Shown: positions 19,522 to 31,482 of the stretch, in pieces
Layout of the letters: the number at the start of each line of letters is the position of its first letter
Position numbering within the stretch: position 1 is the first letter of the stretch
NCBI RefSeq assembly: GCF_029238675.1
Contig: NZ_JAQWFR010000008.1
Span: 1-64,000, forward strand
From: Oceanicoccus sp.
GTDB lineage: Bacteria; Pseudomonadota; Gammaproteobacteria; Pseudomonadales; Dasaniaceae
DNA: 64,000 nt
Reading direction: 5' to 3'
Program-made: the position numbers and the translations under genes
Notes under the pieces: model-generated
Database searches by the model: none
Told to the model about the DNA's origin: nothing
What the model saw: the letters and a program-made list of their open reading frames with translations, nothing else

Positions 19522-21912
19522 TTAGTTCCTTAACGTAGCGTCAAACCGAGTTTGCAGTTCTGCCACTACGCGATCTACAGAGGCATTGACCTCATCTTCA
19601 TTAAGAGTGCGCGAAGAATGCTGATACGTCAAGCCGAGAGCCAGACTTTTTTCTTTAAGATCAATACCTTTACCCTCATAGATGTCAAACAACCTGAGGT
19701 TACGAAGGTCTTCACCGGCTACGGATTGAACGGTTTTCAGCACTGCACCCGCCTCAATTTCACGGTTTATAAGGATAGCCAAGTCTCGGCGAACTTCCGG
19801 AAATTTCGACAGTTCTGTGAACTTTGGCAGCTCTGATTCGGTAATAGCCGACAATTTCACCTCAAACAGATAGATTGTTTGCGCGAAACCGAGTTTTTTC
19901 TGGAGTTCGGGGTGGATAGCACCAATATAGCCCACGATCTCTTCATCCTGTTTGATGGCGGCAGTTTGCCCTGGATGCAGTGCTGGGTGCTCGCCCTTGG
20001 CAAAAGCCAGATCGGTATTTTTACCAGAGAGAGCAATAACCGACTCAAGGTCTCCTTTCAGGTCATAGAAATCAACCACATCGCCATTTTCAGACCATGA
20101 TTCAGGCTCGCGACGGCCAGTAATGGCACCCGCTAGCATGGCATCCTGCTGTGGCAGGCCATTAGCTTGAGGGATAAACCGCAGGCCACTCTCAAAGATA
20201 CGCACACGGCTTTGCTGGCGATTGAGGTTGTGCTCCATGGTATTTAATAAACCCGGCCATAGGCTAGTACGCATTACCGACATATCGGCAGAAATTGGGT
20301 TGGCCAGTGGTACAGTGTCATCCTGTGGACAGATTAGCTGCTGGGCTTTGGGCTCGACAAAACAGTAAGTGACCGCCTCCTGATAACCCTTAGCCACTAA
20401 CTGGCGGCGGATAGCTTTAAGGCCAATTTTGGTTTCGGTTTTAGGCTTTAATTTCAAATCCGCAGTAATACTGGTAACCGGCAGGCGGTTATAGCCGTAG
20501 ATGCGAGCAATCTCTTCTAGCAGATCGGCTTCAATAGCGATATCAAAGCGCCATGAAGGTGAACCCACACTCCAGCCCTGATCATTTTCAGTCACAGCAA
20601 GACCTAAGCGGCTCAGCATATCGGTCACTTCGGCTTTTTCGATATTTAGACCTAGAAGCTTTTCGATTCTGGCCTCGCGCAATTCGATAGTGGCCGAAGT
20701 GGGTAAGTCTGCCTCTGAAGTCACTTCAATCACCGGCCCTACTTCGCCACCTACAATGCTTTGCAACAATTGTGTCGCACGCTCCATAGCGGTGACCTGT
20801 AGTTGGTAATCGACACCGCGCTCAAAGCGATGTGAAGAATCTGTATGTAGACCGTAATTACGTGCGCGGCCCGCAATCTTAACCGGCGTAAAGAATGCCG
20901 CTTCAAGGAAAATATCTTTAGTCTCGGCATTAACGGCGGTGGCATCGCCCCCCATAATACCAGCCAGGGCGACCGCTTTTTGGTGATCGGCAATAACCAG
21001 GCTCTCAGCCTTTAATTCTAGCTCTTGGCCATCTAGCAAAACTAACTTCTCACCCTGCTCAGCGTGGCGAACACGAATACCGCCTTCTAGCAGGTTTAAG
21101 TCAAAGGCATGCATGGGTTGGCCTAGCTCTAATAAAACGTAGTTAGTCACATCAACTACTGCGTCAATAGAGCGAATACCGCTGCGGCGCAGTTTTTCCT
21201 GCATCCATAATGGGCTTGGCCTGGAAACATCGACACCGCGGATAACACGACCCACATAACGAGAGCAATCGGCACCAGCCTGAATTTCAACGGGTAGTGT
21301 GTCGTCTATTTGGGCAGCAACAGGGTTAATCGCTGGGGCAGTGACTTCCGCTTTATAAAGTACACCGGTGTCACGGGCGATACCGGCAATGCTTAAGCAG
21401 TCGGCACGGTTAGGCGTAAGATCGACTTCGATAATGGTATCGTCCAACTCAAGGTAATCTCGTAGATCAGTGCCCACTGGCGCATCCGCCGCTAACTCCA
21501 TCAGACCTTCGTCCGCATCGGAGAGCTGTAATTCTTTTTCAGCACATAACATTCCGAAGGATTCTACGCCGCGCAGTTTAGCTTTCTTAATTTTGAAACC
21601 TTTAGCATCATCTGATGGTAACTTCGCGCCAACAGTGGCAAAAGGAATTTTAATACCGGCACGGGCATTGGGTGCACCACAAACTACTTGTACCACTTCT
21701 TCACCGCCGGCCACTTGGCAAACGCGTAATTTATCGGCATCGGGGTGTTGTTCGACTGAAAGGATTTCACCGACCACGACACCAGTAAACTCACCGGCAA
21801 CACCTTCGGTGCCATCGACTTCCAAACCGGCCATGGTGATTTGTTCAACTAATTCATCGGTAGTAACGTTGGGGTTTACCCATTCGCGCAGCCACTTTTC
21901 GCTGATTTTCAT
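19522..21912 (-). CDS. pheT: Phenylalanine--tRNA ligase beta subunit
   Basis: This is the large subunit of the (alpha-beta)2 PheRS. It has an N-terminal EMAP/OB-type tRNA-binding domain (about 40-150), B3/B4 editing domain (about 210-390), B5 domain and C-terminal ferredoxin-like anticodon-binding domain ending at residue 796. Motifs seen are TPNRADCLSIAGIARD and FERGVDYQLQ. It follows pheS by 70 bp, and all reading is in the usual order. The length is standard. Confidence 0.98.
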   Translation of the reverse strand: MKISEKWLREWVNPNVTTDELVEQITMAGLEVDGTEGVAGEFTGVVVGEILSVEQHPDADKLRVCQVAGGEEVVQVVCGAPNARAGIKIPFATVGAKLPSDDAKGFKIKKAKLRGVESFGMLCAEKELQLSDADEGLMELAADAPVGTDLRDYLELDDTIIEVDLTPNRADCLSIAGIARDTGVLYKAEVTAPAINPVAAQIDDTLPVEIQAGADCSRYVGRVIRGVDVSRPSPLWMQEKLRRSGIRSIDAVVDVTNYVLLELGQPMHAFDLNLLEGGIRVRHAEQGEKLVLLDGQELELKAESLVIADHQKAVALAGIMGGDATAVNAETKDIFLEAAFFTPVKIAGRARNYGLHTDSSHRFERGVDYQLQVTAMERATQLLQSIVGGEVGPVIEVTSEADLPTSATIELREARIEKLLGLNIEKAEVTDMLSRLGLAVTENDQGWSVGSPSWRFDIAIEADLLEEIARIYGYNRLPVTSITADLKLKPKTETKIGLKAIRRQLVAKGYQEAVTYCFVEPKAQQLICPQDDTVPLANPISADMSVMRTSLWPGLLNTMEHNLNRQQSRVRIFESGLRFIPQANGLPQQDAMLAGAITGRREPESWSENGDVVDFYDLKGDLESVIALSGKNTDLAFAKGEHPALHPGQTAAIKQDEEIVGYIGAIHPELQKKLGFAQTIYLFEVKLSAITESELPKFTELSKFPEVRRDLAILINREIEAGAVLKTVQSVAGEDLRNLRLFDIYEGKGIDLKEKSLALGLTYQHSSRTLNEDEVNASVDRVVAELQTRFDATLRN

Positions 21913-21982
21913 TGTGATCTAATCTCTAACTTAATATTGGGTTCTGGTGCTTTGCCGTGGTGATGGTGGAATATATTCCACC

Positions 21983-22999
<1,017 letters not shown>

Positions 23000-23046
23000 C
23001 TATTCGCTTCTCTATTCTGTGTTTTATTTTCTGTACTGTTAAAACG

Positions 23047-23082
23047 ACAATAGGGAAAGAGCGGCAGCCCTTTCCCTATTGA
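23047..23082 (-). terminator. Hairpin between rplT and pheS (terminator or attenuator)
   Basis: CAATAGGGAAAG and CTTTCCCTATTG form a 12-bp stem with a GC-rich loop. On the minus strand it is followed by TCGTTTTAAC. A second small hairpin (CGGCC-GCAA-GGCCG) lies at about 23099-23111, right after rplT. In E. coli this gap holds the pheST attenuator. I see no clear Phe-rich leader peptide here, so attenuation is only a possibility. Confidence 0.55.
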
Positions 23083-23117
23083 ATGGTAATACTAAACGGC
23101 CTTGCGGCCGCCTCGTG

Positions 23118-23474
23118 TTACGCCAAGGCTGCTTTTGCTTTCTCTACGATAGCGGCAAAAGCGGCTTTGTCATGTACTGCCAAGTCAGCAAGAACACGGC
23201 GATCCAGGCCGATTTCTGCTTTCTTAAGGCCAGCGATTAAACGGCTATAAGCCAAACCGTTAGCACGTGACTGAGCGTTGATACGAGTAATCCAAAGGGC
23301 GCGGAACTGACGCTTACGCTGACGACGGTCACGGTAGGCATATTGACCAGCTTTGATGACAGCTTGCTTGGCAACACGAAATACACGTGAACGGGCACCG
23401 TAGTAACCCTTGGCTTGTTTTAAAATCTTTTTGTGACGACGGTGTGCTACCACACCACGTTTTACGCGAGGCAT
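23118..23474 (-). CDS. rplT: Ribosomal protein L20
   Basis: This is a 118-residue 50S subunit assembly protein. It starts [19 protein letters not shown] and contains the conserved [20 protein letters not shown] block. It lies 39 bp after rpmI. In E. coli L20 also represses translation of its own operon. Confidence 0.99.
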   Translation of the reverse strand: MPRVKRGVVAHRRHKKILKQAKGYYGARSRVFRVAKQAVIKAGQYAYRDRRQRKRQFRALWITRINAQSRANGLAYSRLIAGLKKAEIGLDRRVLADLAVHDKAAFAAIVEKAKAALA

Positions 23475-23513
23475 ATTAGTCTCCTAAATCTTTTCCAGTG
23501 AGTGTGATGGCGT

Positions 23514-23708
23514 TTACTTCGCCCGCAACATACGATCGATTAACACTTTGTCTGAAGCGTGAACTTGAGACGTTCCACGTAGCTGACGCTTACGTTTAGT
23601 GGTCATCTTGGTCAAGATGTGACTTTTATGGGCGCTTTTACGTTTATAACCAGAAGAGGTCTTCTTGAAACGTTTAGCTGCCCCGCTATGTACTTTAGCT
23701 TTTGGCAT
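23514..23708 (-). CDS. rpmI: Ribosomal protein L35
   Basis: This is a 64-residue, very basic 50S protein: [20 protein letters not shown] at the start and [19 protein letters not shown] in the centre. It sits between infC and rplT in the conserved order. Confidence 0.99.
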   Translation of the reverse strand: MPKAKVHSGAAKRFKKTSSGYKRKSAHKSHILTKMTTKRKRQLRGTSQVHASDKVLIDRMLRAK

Positions 23709-23817
23709 CGTTAGATACTCCGCATTTGGGAACCATCAAAGCTCAGTCGAGAGCCTTCAGCGGGTTCAAAATAATAGTTAAAAAAATAGAAGTTAATAGG
23801 CCCTATGAGCTCACTAC

Positions 23818-24348
23818 TTACTTCTTCTTACTGCGTGGGGCAATGACCATCGTCAATTGACGACCTTCCATCTTTGGAAACTGCTCTACAGCACCTAGCT
23901 CTTCGAGATCTTTTTCGATGCGCTTAAGTAGCTCCATACCAATTTCCTGATGGGCCATTTCACGGCCTCGGTAACGTAATGTCACCTTAGCTTTGTCCCC
24001 ATGTTCAAGGAAACGTACCAGGTTGCGTAGTTTTACCTGGTAATCCCCTTCTTCCGTCCCAGGACGAAATTTCATCTCCTTAACCTGTGTCCGCACCTGC
24101 TTCTTCCTCTGAGCAGCCTGCTGTTTTTTCGCTTCGAACACATGTTTACCGTAGTCCATAACTTTACAGACTATCGGATCGGAATCTGCTATCTGTACCA
24201 GATCGAGTGACGCTTCAGCCGCCGCTGCGCGTGCTTCTTCGATGGGTACGATGCCAACTTGTTCACCTTCGGCACCTATTAGGCGGACCTCTTTGGCTTC
24301 GATCTCATCGTTGATCGTGGCCCGCTTGCTTTTACCTTTTTGCTTAAT
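23818..24348 (-). CDS. infC: Translation initiation factor IF-3, with ATT start codon
   Basis: IF-3 binds the 30S subunit and controls start-codon choice. The ATG at 24159 would cut off the whole N-domain. Reading upstream in frame gives [19 protein letters not shown], then [12 protein letters not shown], the normal IF-3 N-terminus, so the start is the ATT at 24346-24348. It has GGAG 8 bp upstream and gives 176 residues. Rare AUU starts are a known feature of infC and let IF-3 repress its own translation. The gene lies 26 bp after thrS. Confidence 0.93.
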   Translation of the reverse strand: MKQKGKSKRATINDEIEAKEVRLIGAEGEQVGIVPIEEARAAAAEASLDLVQIADSDPIVCKVMDYGKHVFEAKKQQAAQRKKQVRTQVKEMKFRPGTEEGDYQVKLRNLVRFLEHGDKAKVTLRYRGREMAHQEIGMELLKRIEKDLEELGAVEQFPKMEGRQLTMVIAPRSKKK

Positions 24349-24374
24349 CGTTAATTCTCCGATATTTTCCAGGT

Positions 24375-26315
24375 TCAGTTTTCAGTCGTTGCTTCTGCAG
24401 AAGCAACACGGCCGCGTCGGGCTACGTCATCAGCGAGGAGCTGTTCAAAGGCTTCAATTGACATTGAGCCAAGATCCTCACCATTACGCGCACGCACGGC
24501 CACGGTCTGATTTTCTACTTCCTTATCGCCGACTACCAGCAGATAAGGAACCTTCTGAATTGTGTGCTCGCGGATTTTAAAGCCGATCTTCTCATTTCTC
24601 AAGTCCGCATCCACTCTAAAGCCTTTATTTTTCAAGGATTCATGGACTTTTTTCACAAATGGGGACTGTTTGTCGGTGATATTGGCAATTACGGCCTGAG
24701 TTGGCGCCAACCAAGCCGGAAATGCGCCTTCATAATGCTCGATCAAAATACCGATAAATCGCTCAAATGAACCCAGAATGGCCCGGTGCAGCATAACCGG
24801 TGTCTGGCGCGAGCCATCTTCGGCAACATATTGGGCATCAAGACGGCCAGGCATAGAGAAATCCACCTGAATAGTCCCTAGCTGCCAGACTCGGCCGATA
24901 CAATCTTTAAGCGAGAATTCGATCTTGGGACCGTAGAATGCGCCTTCACCGGGCAGCTCTTCCCAGGGTAGGCCTTTGCTATCAAGGGCTTCAGCCAAAG
25001 CTTTCTCGGCTTTGTCCCAGCTTTCATCACTACCTACCCGCTTTTCCGGGCGAGTCGAGAGGCGGTAAATCACATCACTGAAGCCAAAGTCTTTATAAAC
25101 ATCGTGCAGAAAGTCGATAAACTCGGATACTTCCGGCTGAATCTGCTCTTCAGTGACAAAGATATGGGCATCATCCTGCACAAAACCACGAACCCGCATA
25201 ATCCCGTGTAGAGAGCCCGATGGCTCATTGCGGTGACAGGAACCAAATTCCGCCAGACGCAGTGGTAGATCACGGTAGCTCTTCAAACCCTGGTTAAACA
25301 CCTGTACGTGACAGGGGCAATTCATCGGCTTGATAGCAAAATCACGCTCTTCGGATTTGAGTGCAAACATATCATCGCCAAATTTATCGGCGTGGCCTGA
25401 TTTTTCCCATAAGCTGAAGTCAACCAGCTGCGGTGTTTTGATTTCCTGGTAATCATTAAGGGCTTGCTGCTCGCGCATATACCCCTCAATGGTCTTATAA
25501 ATATTCCAGCCCTTAGGGTGCCAAAACACCATACCCGGAGCTTCTTCCTGCATATGAAACAGGTCATATTTCTTACCCAGTTTACGGTGGTCGCGCTTTT
25601 CAGCTTCTTCCAAACGACGTAAATAGGCTTTTAGCTCTTTCTTATTGGTCCAGGCTGTACCGTAAATACGTTGCAGCATTTCATTGTTGGAATCACCACG
25701 CCAATAGGCACCGGCCACTTTCATTAATTTAAAAGCTTTTAGTTTGCCAGTACTCGGCACGTGGGGACCGCGGCATAGATCCATCCAGGGACCTTGCTTA
25801 TAGACAGACACTTCTTCGTTTTCAGGAAGGGCTTCAATAATTTGTACTTTGTAGTTTTCACCCATTTCACGGAAAGTTTTTACCGCGTGATCACGCTCCA
25901 TCACTACCCGCTCAATTGGCAGGTCATCTTTGACGATTTCCGCCATGCGCTTTTCGATTTTCGCCAGATCTTCTTCGCTAAATGCATGACCTGAGGCAAA
26001 GTCGTAGTAATAGCCATCGTCAATAACTGGCCCGATAGTGACCTGAACACCAGGGAACAGCTCCTGTACAGCCATAGCCATCAGGTGAGCGGTTGAGTGG
26101 CGAATTAATTCCAGCCCCTGTTCGTCGCGCTCAGTAACTATCGCCAGTTCAACATCGCTCTCAATCAAATAGGAGGTATCCAGCAGCTCACCAGCAATCT
26201 TTCCGGCAAGCGACGCTTTAGCCAGCCCTGGACCAATATCCATGGCGACATCAAAAATAGAAACGGGGTTATCGAATGAACGCTGACTTCCGTCAGGCAG
26301 AGTTATGACAGGCAT
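24375..26315 (-). CDS. thrS: Threonine--tRNA ligase
   Basis: The protein has the full four-domain ThrRS layout in 646 residues: TGS domain (1-62), editing domain with [16 protein letters not shown] (about 73-89) and the H-x-G..C zinc-like site, class II core, and anticodon-binding domain from about 535. The catalytic zinc ligands lie in [11 protein letters not shown] and later His. It is the first gene of the thrS-infC-rpmI-rplT-pheST operon; no tRNA-like operator could be judged by eye. Confidence 0.99.
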   Translation of the reverse strand: MPVITLPDGSQRSFDNPVSIFDVAMDIGPGLAKASLAGKIAGELLDTSYLIESDVELAIVTERDEQGLELIRHSTAHLMAMAVQELFPGVQVTIGPVIDDGYYYDFASGHAFSEEDLAKIEKRMAEIVKDDLPIERVVMERDHAVKTFREMGENYKVQIIEALPENEEVSVYKQGPWMDLCRGPHVPSTGKLKAFKLMKVAGAYWRGDSNNEMLQRIYGTAWTNKKELKAYLRRLEEAEKRDHRKLGKKYDLFHMQEEAPGMVFWHPKGWNIYKTIEGYMREQQALNDYQEIKTPQLVDFSLWEKSGHADKFGDDMFALKSEERDFAIKPMNCPCHVQVFNQGLKSYRDLPLRLAEFGSCHRNEPSGSLHGIMRVRGFVQDDAHIFVTEEQIQPEVSEFIDFLHDVYKDFGFSDVIYRLSTRPEKRVGSDESWDKAEKALAEALDSKGLPWEELPGEGAFYGPKIEFSLKDCIGRVWQLGTIQVDFSMPGRLDAQYVAEDGSRQTPVMLHRAILGSFERFIGILIEHYEGAFPAWLAPTQAVIANITDKQSPFVKKVHESLKNKGFRVDADLRNEKIGFKIREHTIQKVPYLLVVGDKEVENQTVAVRARNGEDLGSMSIEAFEQLLADDVARRGRVASAEATTEN

Positions 26316-26470
26316 TGTACTTTCCTATTTCAGTGGCGAACCTTACCAAAGCCCGCGTGAAGTTGTAGTTTTTGATCTGTATTGCTTATTGGTAAAAGAG
26401 TCGGACACTCTACCAGAGCAGAGTGGTTTGTAAAGCTGGAAGATTTACTATTTCTTCCCGTCACTCCCGC

Positions 26471-26523
26471 GCCACGTCAGGTCACGCCACGTCACGCCAC
26501 GTCACGTCACGTCACGTCACGTC
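26471..26523. repeat. Short CACGT(C) tandem repeat
   Basis: This is a run of ACGTC and ACGCC units, five bases each, with one irregular step near 26480. It abuts the palindromic repeat that begins at 26520, as if the final unit was captured at the insertion point. With the neighbouring repeat it fills most of the gap between thrS and hisC. Confidence 0.85.
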
Positions 26524-26617
26524 ATTCCCGCGCAGGCGGGAATCTAGCACTGTAGATTTCCGCAATAGCGGAAATCTACAGCATGCAATCTGGGTTCCCG
26601 CCTTCGCGGGAATGACA
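26520..26617. repeat. Dispersed palindromic repeat, long form
   Basis: The outer arms are CGTCATTCCCGCGCAGG and the complementary CCTTCGCGGGAATGAC. The inside carries a second hairpin CTGTAGATTTCCGC-GCGGAAATCTACAG and the motif AGCATGCA. It is the most complete copy in the window and lies just past the hisC stop codon. Confidence 0.9.
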
Positions 26618-26628
26618 AGGATGGGTAG

Positions 26629-27687
26629 TTAAAGAATGCTCTTTATAGCCGCCACCAAAGCCTGCATTTCTTCATCAGTGCCGATGCTAATACGTAAATA
26701 CTCTTCGATGCGAGGCTTTTGGAAGTAGCGTACCAGGATTTTATGCTCACGTAGCTGAGTAAATAAAGACTCCGCACTAATACTATTTGGCTTTACCATC
26801 ACGAAGTTGGCCATTGAAGGTAATACATCAAAATCCAATGCCTGCAACTGCTCCACCGTCCACTCTCGGGTAGCGATAATTCTTTGGCGGCAGTGATTAA
26901 AATAATCCACATCTTCTATAGAAGCCGTTGCAGCGAGTTCCGCCAGGCGATCGATAGAATAAGGATTAAATGAGTTTTTGATTCGCTCCAAAGCTTCTAT
27001 TAAGTCTGCATTACCAAGGGCATAACCGACACGACTACCCGCCAGCGAGCGAGACTTGGATAGGGTCTGTACCACTAATAAGTTAGGGTAGCGATCAATT
27101 AAGCTAGCGGCAGACTCAGCACCAAAGTCGACATAGGCCTCATCAACAATCACCACGCTATCAGGATTGCCTTTTATAAAACCTTCTATATCAGCCAACC
27201 CCTTCCCTATTCCGGTTGGTGCATTGGGATTAGGGAAAATCACACCTCCATTGTCACGCTGGTAATCGGCCAGGTTAATCGAAAAATCGTCAGCCAGTGG
27301 CAGTTCGACATAATCAATTTCATACAGGCCACAATATACGGTGTAAAAGCCATAGGTAATAGCAGGAAATAGCACGGGTTTGTTGTGCTTTAGCAGTCCT
27401 TGAAAGGCAAACGCCAGAACCTCATCAGAACCATTACCCAAACAGATTTGGTTTTCATTTAACGCAAAGCTTTTGGCCAAAGACTTTTTTAAAGCACTAT
27501 TTTTAGGGTCAGGGTATAAACGCAAAGCATTAATAGCTTCATCACTGATAGCCTTTAGCACATTGGGTGAAGGCGGATATGGGTTTTCATTGGTATTGAG
27601 CTTGACTAAATCCTGCACCTTGGGCTGCTCACCGGGCACGTAGGGATGTAAACCTTGGACAAAATCGCTCCAATAAGGAGAAGACAT
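26629..27687 (-). CDS. hisC: Histidinol-phosphate aminotransferase
   Basis: This PLP enzyme of histidine synthesis converts imidazole-acetol phosphate to histidinol phosphate. At 352 residues the fold-type I features are clear: NTNENPYPPSPNV at the start, FPNPNAPTG (about 150-158), VVDEAYVDFG with the PLP-ring Asp, and the Schiff-base lysine in TLSKSRSLAGSRVGYA. It is not in a his operon here; HisI2 at 15.4 kb is the only other his-like gene in view. Confidence 0.95.
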   Translation of the reverse strand: MSSPYWSDFVQGLHPYVPGEQPKVQDLVKLNTNENPYPPSPNVLKAISDEAINALRLYPDPKNSALKKSLAKSFALNENQICLGNGSDEVLAFAFQGLLKHNKPVLFPAITYGFYTVYCGLYEIDYVELPLADDFSINLADYQRDNGGVIFPNPNAPTGIGKGLADIEGFIKGNPDSVVIVDEAYVDFGAESAASLIDRYPNLLVVQTLSKSRSLAGSRVGYALGNADLIEALERIKNSFNPYSIDRLAELAATASIEDVDYFNHCRQRIIATREWTVEQLQALDFDVLPSMANFVMVKPNSISAESLFTQLREHKILVRYFQKPRIEEYLRISIGTDEEMQALVAAIKSIL

Positions 27688-27895
27688 AAGAACCCTTGTA
27701 TCACTTTGTATTAGTCACTTTAACCTTGGCAATTATACAGAGGTTAGCCCTGGGTTCCAACGAAGGCAGGTTGTCATCACCGGCACCGCTAATACACTTG
27801 TTGTTGGTTCCATTTGACGAGTTATCGTTAGCGGATGCATTGGTACCAGAGTTTTTACAAAATAGTCGACTGACGAGGCGATCAGCGAAAACCAG

Positions 27896-27932
27896 ACACA
27901 AAAAAGCCCGCACAAGGCGGGCTTTTTTGTGT
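27896..27932 (-). terminator. Terminator of tRNA-Val
   Basis: The stem ACAAAAAAGCCCGC with its complement GCGGGCTTTTTTGT around CTTGT lies directly after the tRNA 3' end. The poly-A/poly-T arms let it work in both directions. Confidence 0.9.
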
Positions 27933-27933
27933 C

Positions 27934-28010
27934 TGGTACGACCGAGTGGATTCGAACCACCGACCCCCACCATGTCAAGGTGGTGCTCTAACCAACTGAG
28001 CTACGGTCGT
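27934..28010 (-). tRNA. tRNA-Val (GAC)
   Basis: This 77-nt cloverleaf has an anticodon loop TTGACAT giving GAC, D-arm GCTCAGTTGGTTAGAGC, T-loop GGTTCGAATCC and an encoded ACCA end. The acceptor stem ACGACCG/CGGTCGT is fully paired. Confidence 0.97.
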
Positions 28011-28096
28011 ATTGAGGGCGACGATTATAATGAGACACAGCCCCACGCACAAGCGCCAATAGCTGATTCGAGTGCTTTTCCGCTGCGGCTTAGCGC

Positions 28097-30121
28097 TTAA
28101 CTGACAAAGGCCTGTGCTTTTAAGCCAGTGAGCTTGTCTCGAGTAGCAGCAGCTTCCTCAAATTCAAGGTTTTTAGCGTGCTCAAACATCTTCTGCTCGA
28201 GGCGCTTTATCTCTTGCGACAGCTGCCTGGGCGTCATAGCTGCAGCTTCAACCTGATAATCAGCGGGCGCTTCAGCAACCAACTTGCCTTTGGCGTTGCG
28301 GGCAAATCGCGTCCCAGGGGCCCTGGCCCCTTCCATAATGTCAGCAATATCCTTTTTCACACCGATAGGCACGATATTGTTTTCTTTATTATGGGCTAGC
28401 TGTTTTTCTCGTCGTCGTTCGGTTTCACCCATGGCGCGCTCCATGGAGCCGGTGATTTTATCAGCATAGAGAATAGCTTTACCGTTAAGATTTCGGGCAG
28501 CGCGACCAATGGTTTGGATAAGTGAGCGATCAGAGCGTAAGAAGCCTTCTTTGTCGGCATCGAGAATGGCTACCAGAGACACTTCCGGCATGTCTAAACC
28601 TTCTCGCAACAGGTTAATGCCCACCAGCACATCGAATTCACCCAAGCGTAAATCGCGAATAATTTCTACGCGCTCTACCGTATCAATATCAGAGTGCAGG
28701 TAGCGAACCCTGATACCGTGCTCACCCAGGTATTCGGTTAAATCCTCGGACATACGCTTGGTCAGTGTCGTGACCAATACACGCTCTTCTTGTTGCACCC
28801 GAATATTGATTTCAGACAGTAAATCATCAACCTGTGTGGTAGCGGGCCGCACTTCTATTTCAGGATCAATCAGACCGGTGGGACGCACCACCTGCTCTAC
28901 GGTGCGATCAGAATGTTCCGCCTCATAGTTGCCCGGTGTGGCCGAAACAAAAATCAATTGCGGTACAACGCTTTCCCACTCCTCAAAACGCATCGGGCGA
29001 TTATCCAGCGCTGACGGCAAACGAAAACCGTATTCAACCAGAGTTTCTTTACGGGAGCGGTCGCCTTTATACATAGCGCCTAATTGCGGTACTCCTACAT
29101 GGGACTCATCGATAACCACCAAAGCATTATCGGGTAAGTAATCAAACAAGGTTGGTGGTGCTTCACCAGAATCGCGGCCCGACAGATAGCGGGAGTAGTT
29201 TTCAATACCGGTGCAATAACCCAGCTCGCGAATCATTTCCAGATCGTAGCGGGTGCGTTGCTCCAGGCGCTGGGCTTCAACGAGCTTGTTGTTATCTCGC
29301 AATTGTTTTAAACGCCCCCGCAACTCTTCTTCAATTTTATCGAGGGCGCCCAGCAACGTATCGCGGGGAGTCACATAGTGGCTTTTAGGGTAAATCGACA
29401 CACGGGGTAAGCGGCGTAAGACCTCGCCAGTCAGTGGGTCAAAGGTGGATAGGTTGTCGATTTCCTCATCAAACAACTCAACCCGCACGGCTTCTTTTTC
29501 AGAGTCTGCCGGAAAAATATCAATAACATCGCCCCTTACCCGGTATGTACCCCGGGCAAAATCGATATCATTTCGAGTGTATTGCAACTCCGCTAAACGA
29601 CGCAGGATATAGCGCTGGTCAACCTGGTCACCCCGATCAAGGTGCATCATCATTTTCAGGTATTGCGAAGGGTCACCCAGACCGTAAATAGCAGAAACGG
29701 TGGCAACCACGATGGTATCTTCCCGTTCCATTAACGCCTTGGTGGCTGAAAGACGCATCTGCTCGATATGCTCGTTCACCGAGGCATCTTTGTCGATAAA
29801 GGTATCAGAGGAAGGCACATAGGCTTCAGGCTGGTAGTAATCGTAGTAGGAAACAAAGTACTCAACCGCGTTTTTGGGGAAGAATTCCTTAAATTCCCCA
29901 TAGAGCTGGGCCGCGAGGGTTTTATTGGGAGCCATAACAATGGTGGGACGCTGAATACCCTCAACCACGTTGGCAATGGTAAATGTCTTACCGGAACCGG
30001 TTACTCCCAGTAAAGTCTGGGCTCGCAGCCCCGCTTTCACCCCCTCCAATAGACCGGTAATAGCTGTAGGCTGATCACCTGCAGGGGCAAATTTGGAGAC
30101 AACTTCAAAGGGTTTACTCAT
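28097..30121 (-). CDS. uvrB: Excinuclease ABC subunit B
   Basis: UvrB is the damage-verifying helicase of nucleotide excision repair. At 674 residues it shows Walker A GVTGSGKT (about 39-46), the beta-hairpin region [12 protein letters not shown] (about 92-103), DESHV (DEAD-box variant), the helicase motifs [19 protein letters not shown] and the C-terminal UVR motif [18 protein letters not shown]. It is complete and apparently monocistronic. No LexA box was obvious in the 195 bp upstream. Confidence 0.99.
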   Translation of the reverse strand: MSKPFEVVSKFAPAGDQPTAITGLLEGVKAGLRAQTLLGVTGSGKTFTIANVVEGIQRPTIVMAPNKTLAAQLYGEFKEFFPKNAVEYFVSYYDYYQPEAYVPSSDTFIDKDASVNEHIEQMRLSATKALMEREDTIVVATVSAIYGLGDPSQYLKMMMHLDRGDQVDQRYILRRLAELQYTRNDIDFARGTYRVRGDVIDIFPADSEKEAVRVELFDEEIDNLSTFDPLTGEVLRRLPRVSIYPKSHYVTPRDTLLGALDKIEEELRGRLKQLRDNNKLVEAQRLEQRTRYDLEMIRELGYCTGIENYSRYLSGRDSGEAPPTLFDYLPDNALVVIDESHVGVPQLGAMYKGDRSRKETLVEYGFRLPSALDNRPMRFEEWESVVPQLIFVSATPGNYEAEHSDRTVEQVVRPTGLIDPEIEVRPATTQVDDLLSEINIRVQQEERVLVTTLTKRMSEDLTEYLGEHGIRVRYLHSDIDTVERVEIIRDLRLGEFDVLVGINLLREGLDMPEVSLVAILDADKEGFLRSDRSLIQTIGRAARNLNGKAILYADKITGSMERAMGETERRREKQLAHNKENNIVPIGVKKDIADIMEGARAPGTRFARNAKGKLVAEAPADYQVEAAAMTPRQLSQEIKRLEQKMFEHAKNLEFEEAAATRDKLTGLKAQAFVS

Positions 30122-30256
30122 TAACAGTATCCGGGTAAAAGGAGCAGTTTACTACACCCTGAGCCAGCTTCACCAACCCTGTATTGACGATCAGCTCAAA
30201 TCTTAGCCACTGTGTGCTTTTACCAAAAAATTCATGGGTTTAGCGCCTAAAAACGG

Positions 30257-30285
30257 TTGACGATCCCCTACTGGCCCTTTAATAT
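30257..30285 (+). promoter_or_regulatory. Sigma-70 promoter of tRNA-Asn
   Basis: TTGACG (30257-30262) and TAATAT (30280-30285) are separated by 17 bp. The tRNA starts 32 bp further on. Confidence 0.8.
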
Positions 30286-30316
30286 TCGCGCCTCGTTGAC
30301 GGAAGTTGACGTTAAA

Positions 30317-30391
30317 TCCGGATTAGCTCAGCGGTAGAGCAGTTGACTGTTAATCAATTGGTCGTTGGTTCGATCCCAACATCCGGAGCCA
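30317..30391 (+). tRNA. tRNA-Asn (GTT)
   Basis: This 75-nt cloverleaf has acceptor stem TCCGGAT/ATCCGGA, anticodon loop CTGTTAA giving GTT, T-loop GGTTCGATCCC and encoded GCCA. Confidence 0.97.
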
Positions 30392-30396
30392 AATTC

Positions 30397-30429
30397 TAAA
30401 AGGTCTGCAGAGATGCAGGCCTTTTTTTA
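30397..30429 (+). terminator. Terminator of tRNA-Asn
   Basis: The stem AAAAGGTCTGCA...TGCAGGCCTTTTTTT starts 5 bp after the tRNA. The following 240 bp up to the fnr gene hold no other feature I can support. Confidence 0.88.
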
Positions 30430-30672
30430 TGTCTGGACAAAAGGCCTCCGGGGTAATAGCTGGGGTAACATGTTTATTTCACCTGTACTAACAGAACCCT
30501 AAACTCCCCTTAGCGAAAACCCCGACCACCATTTCAGGTTATCCCCTAGTTTTAACATCACCCCACTATGAAACACTTTGCAACCCGGTATCAGCTATAA
30601 ATACACCTCTTTTCAAGAGGTTATTCAGGACTAACAAAAACGCTAGTGGACGCCAACCATTAAGGATCTGAT

Positions 30673-31476
30673 ATGGAAACAACAACTCAAACTGATTATT
30701 CCAAACCCAAGGCGGAGCTCAACGCCGCCAATATCGCCAAACCGTTAACCATAGAACCACCCCAACCCCATATAGCCCGACAATCCTGTGATGACTGCGT
30801 CACCAAACCCGTTTGTGCTGCTGGCGTGTTGAAACGCAATATGCCCGCCAGCTACCACAGCCGTTTATTTCGCACCCAGCGATTCGCAAAAGGAAAACAT
30901 CTTTTTTATGCCGGCGACAGCTTAAGCACACTGTATATTATTAAATCAGGGAGTTTTAAAACCTATTTTTGTACCGAAGAAGGCGATGAACAAGTGATGG
31001 GGTTTGCGCTACCCGGCGATATCCTGGGTGCCGATGCCCTTGCCGACCAACGTCACAATTTGTCATACATGGCACTGGAAACTTCCACTTTATGTGTGGC
31101 ACCTGTTAATACATTGAAAACTTTAGCTAATCGTTTTGCGCCCAACTGGTTGCTGCAACAAGTGCATGGGGAGGTTCTGCGAGAACGGCAGCTGATGCTG
31201 ATGACCGCAAGAAAATACAGCGCCGATACAAGAGTCGCTTATTTTCTACTGGAACTGTCGGCTCGCCACCGTGCCAGGGGGTTATCTGAAGTTGAATTTA
31301 AACTGACCATGCCACAACGGGATATTGCCCATTACCTGGATATGGCTTTGGAGACGGTATCACGCGTCTTCACTCGTTTGCAGGAGCACAGCATACTAAT
31401 GATTAAACGGCCCTACGTCAGAATCAATAAAGTCGCAGAGCTTAAAGCGATGGTTGATGAATCCTTGCTGCCATAA
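30673..31476 (+). CDS. fnr: FNR/Anr-type oxygen-sensing regulator
   Basis: This Crp/Fnr family activator loses its [4Fe-4S] cluster, and so its dimer form, when oxygen is present. The cluster cysteines are Cys39, Cys42, Cys48 and Cys141, with spacing 3, 6 and 93 exactly as in E. coli FNR (20, 23, 29, 122). The cyclic-nucleotide-like domain covers about 60-175. The recognition helix reads LETVSRVFTRLQ and has the E..SR contact set for TTGAT/C boxes. At 267 residues the N-terminus is about 19 residues longer than in E. coli. It is the likely regulator of the nine FNR-type boxes found between 33.4 and 63.8 kb. Confidence 0.96.
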   Translation: METTTQTDYSKPKAELNAANIAKPLTIEPPQPHIARQSCDDCVTKPVCAAGVLKRNMPASYHSRLFRTQRFAKGKHLFYAGDSLSTLYIIKSGSFKTYFCTEEGDEQVMGFALPGDILGADALADQRHNLSYMALETSTLCVAPVNTLKTLANRFAPNWLLQQVHGEVLRERQLMLMTARKYSADTRVAYFLLELSARHRARGLSEVEFKLTMPQRDIAHYLDMALETVSRVFTRLQEHSILMIKRPYVRINKVAELKAMVDESLLP

Positions 31477-31482
31477 CCAGCA

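Noticed and set aside
26471..26523. Possible CRISPR array or phase-variable repeat
   Set aside because: Units are five bases without spacers, and no reading frame or cas gene is present. It is a simple repeat beside a palindromic element.
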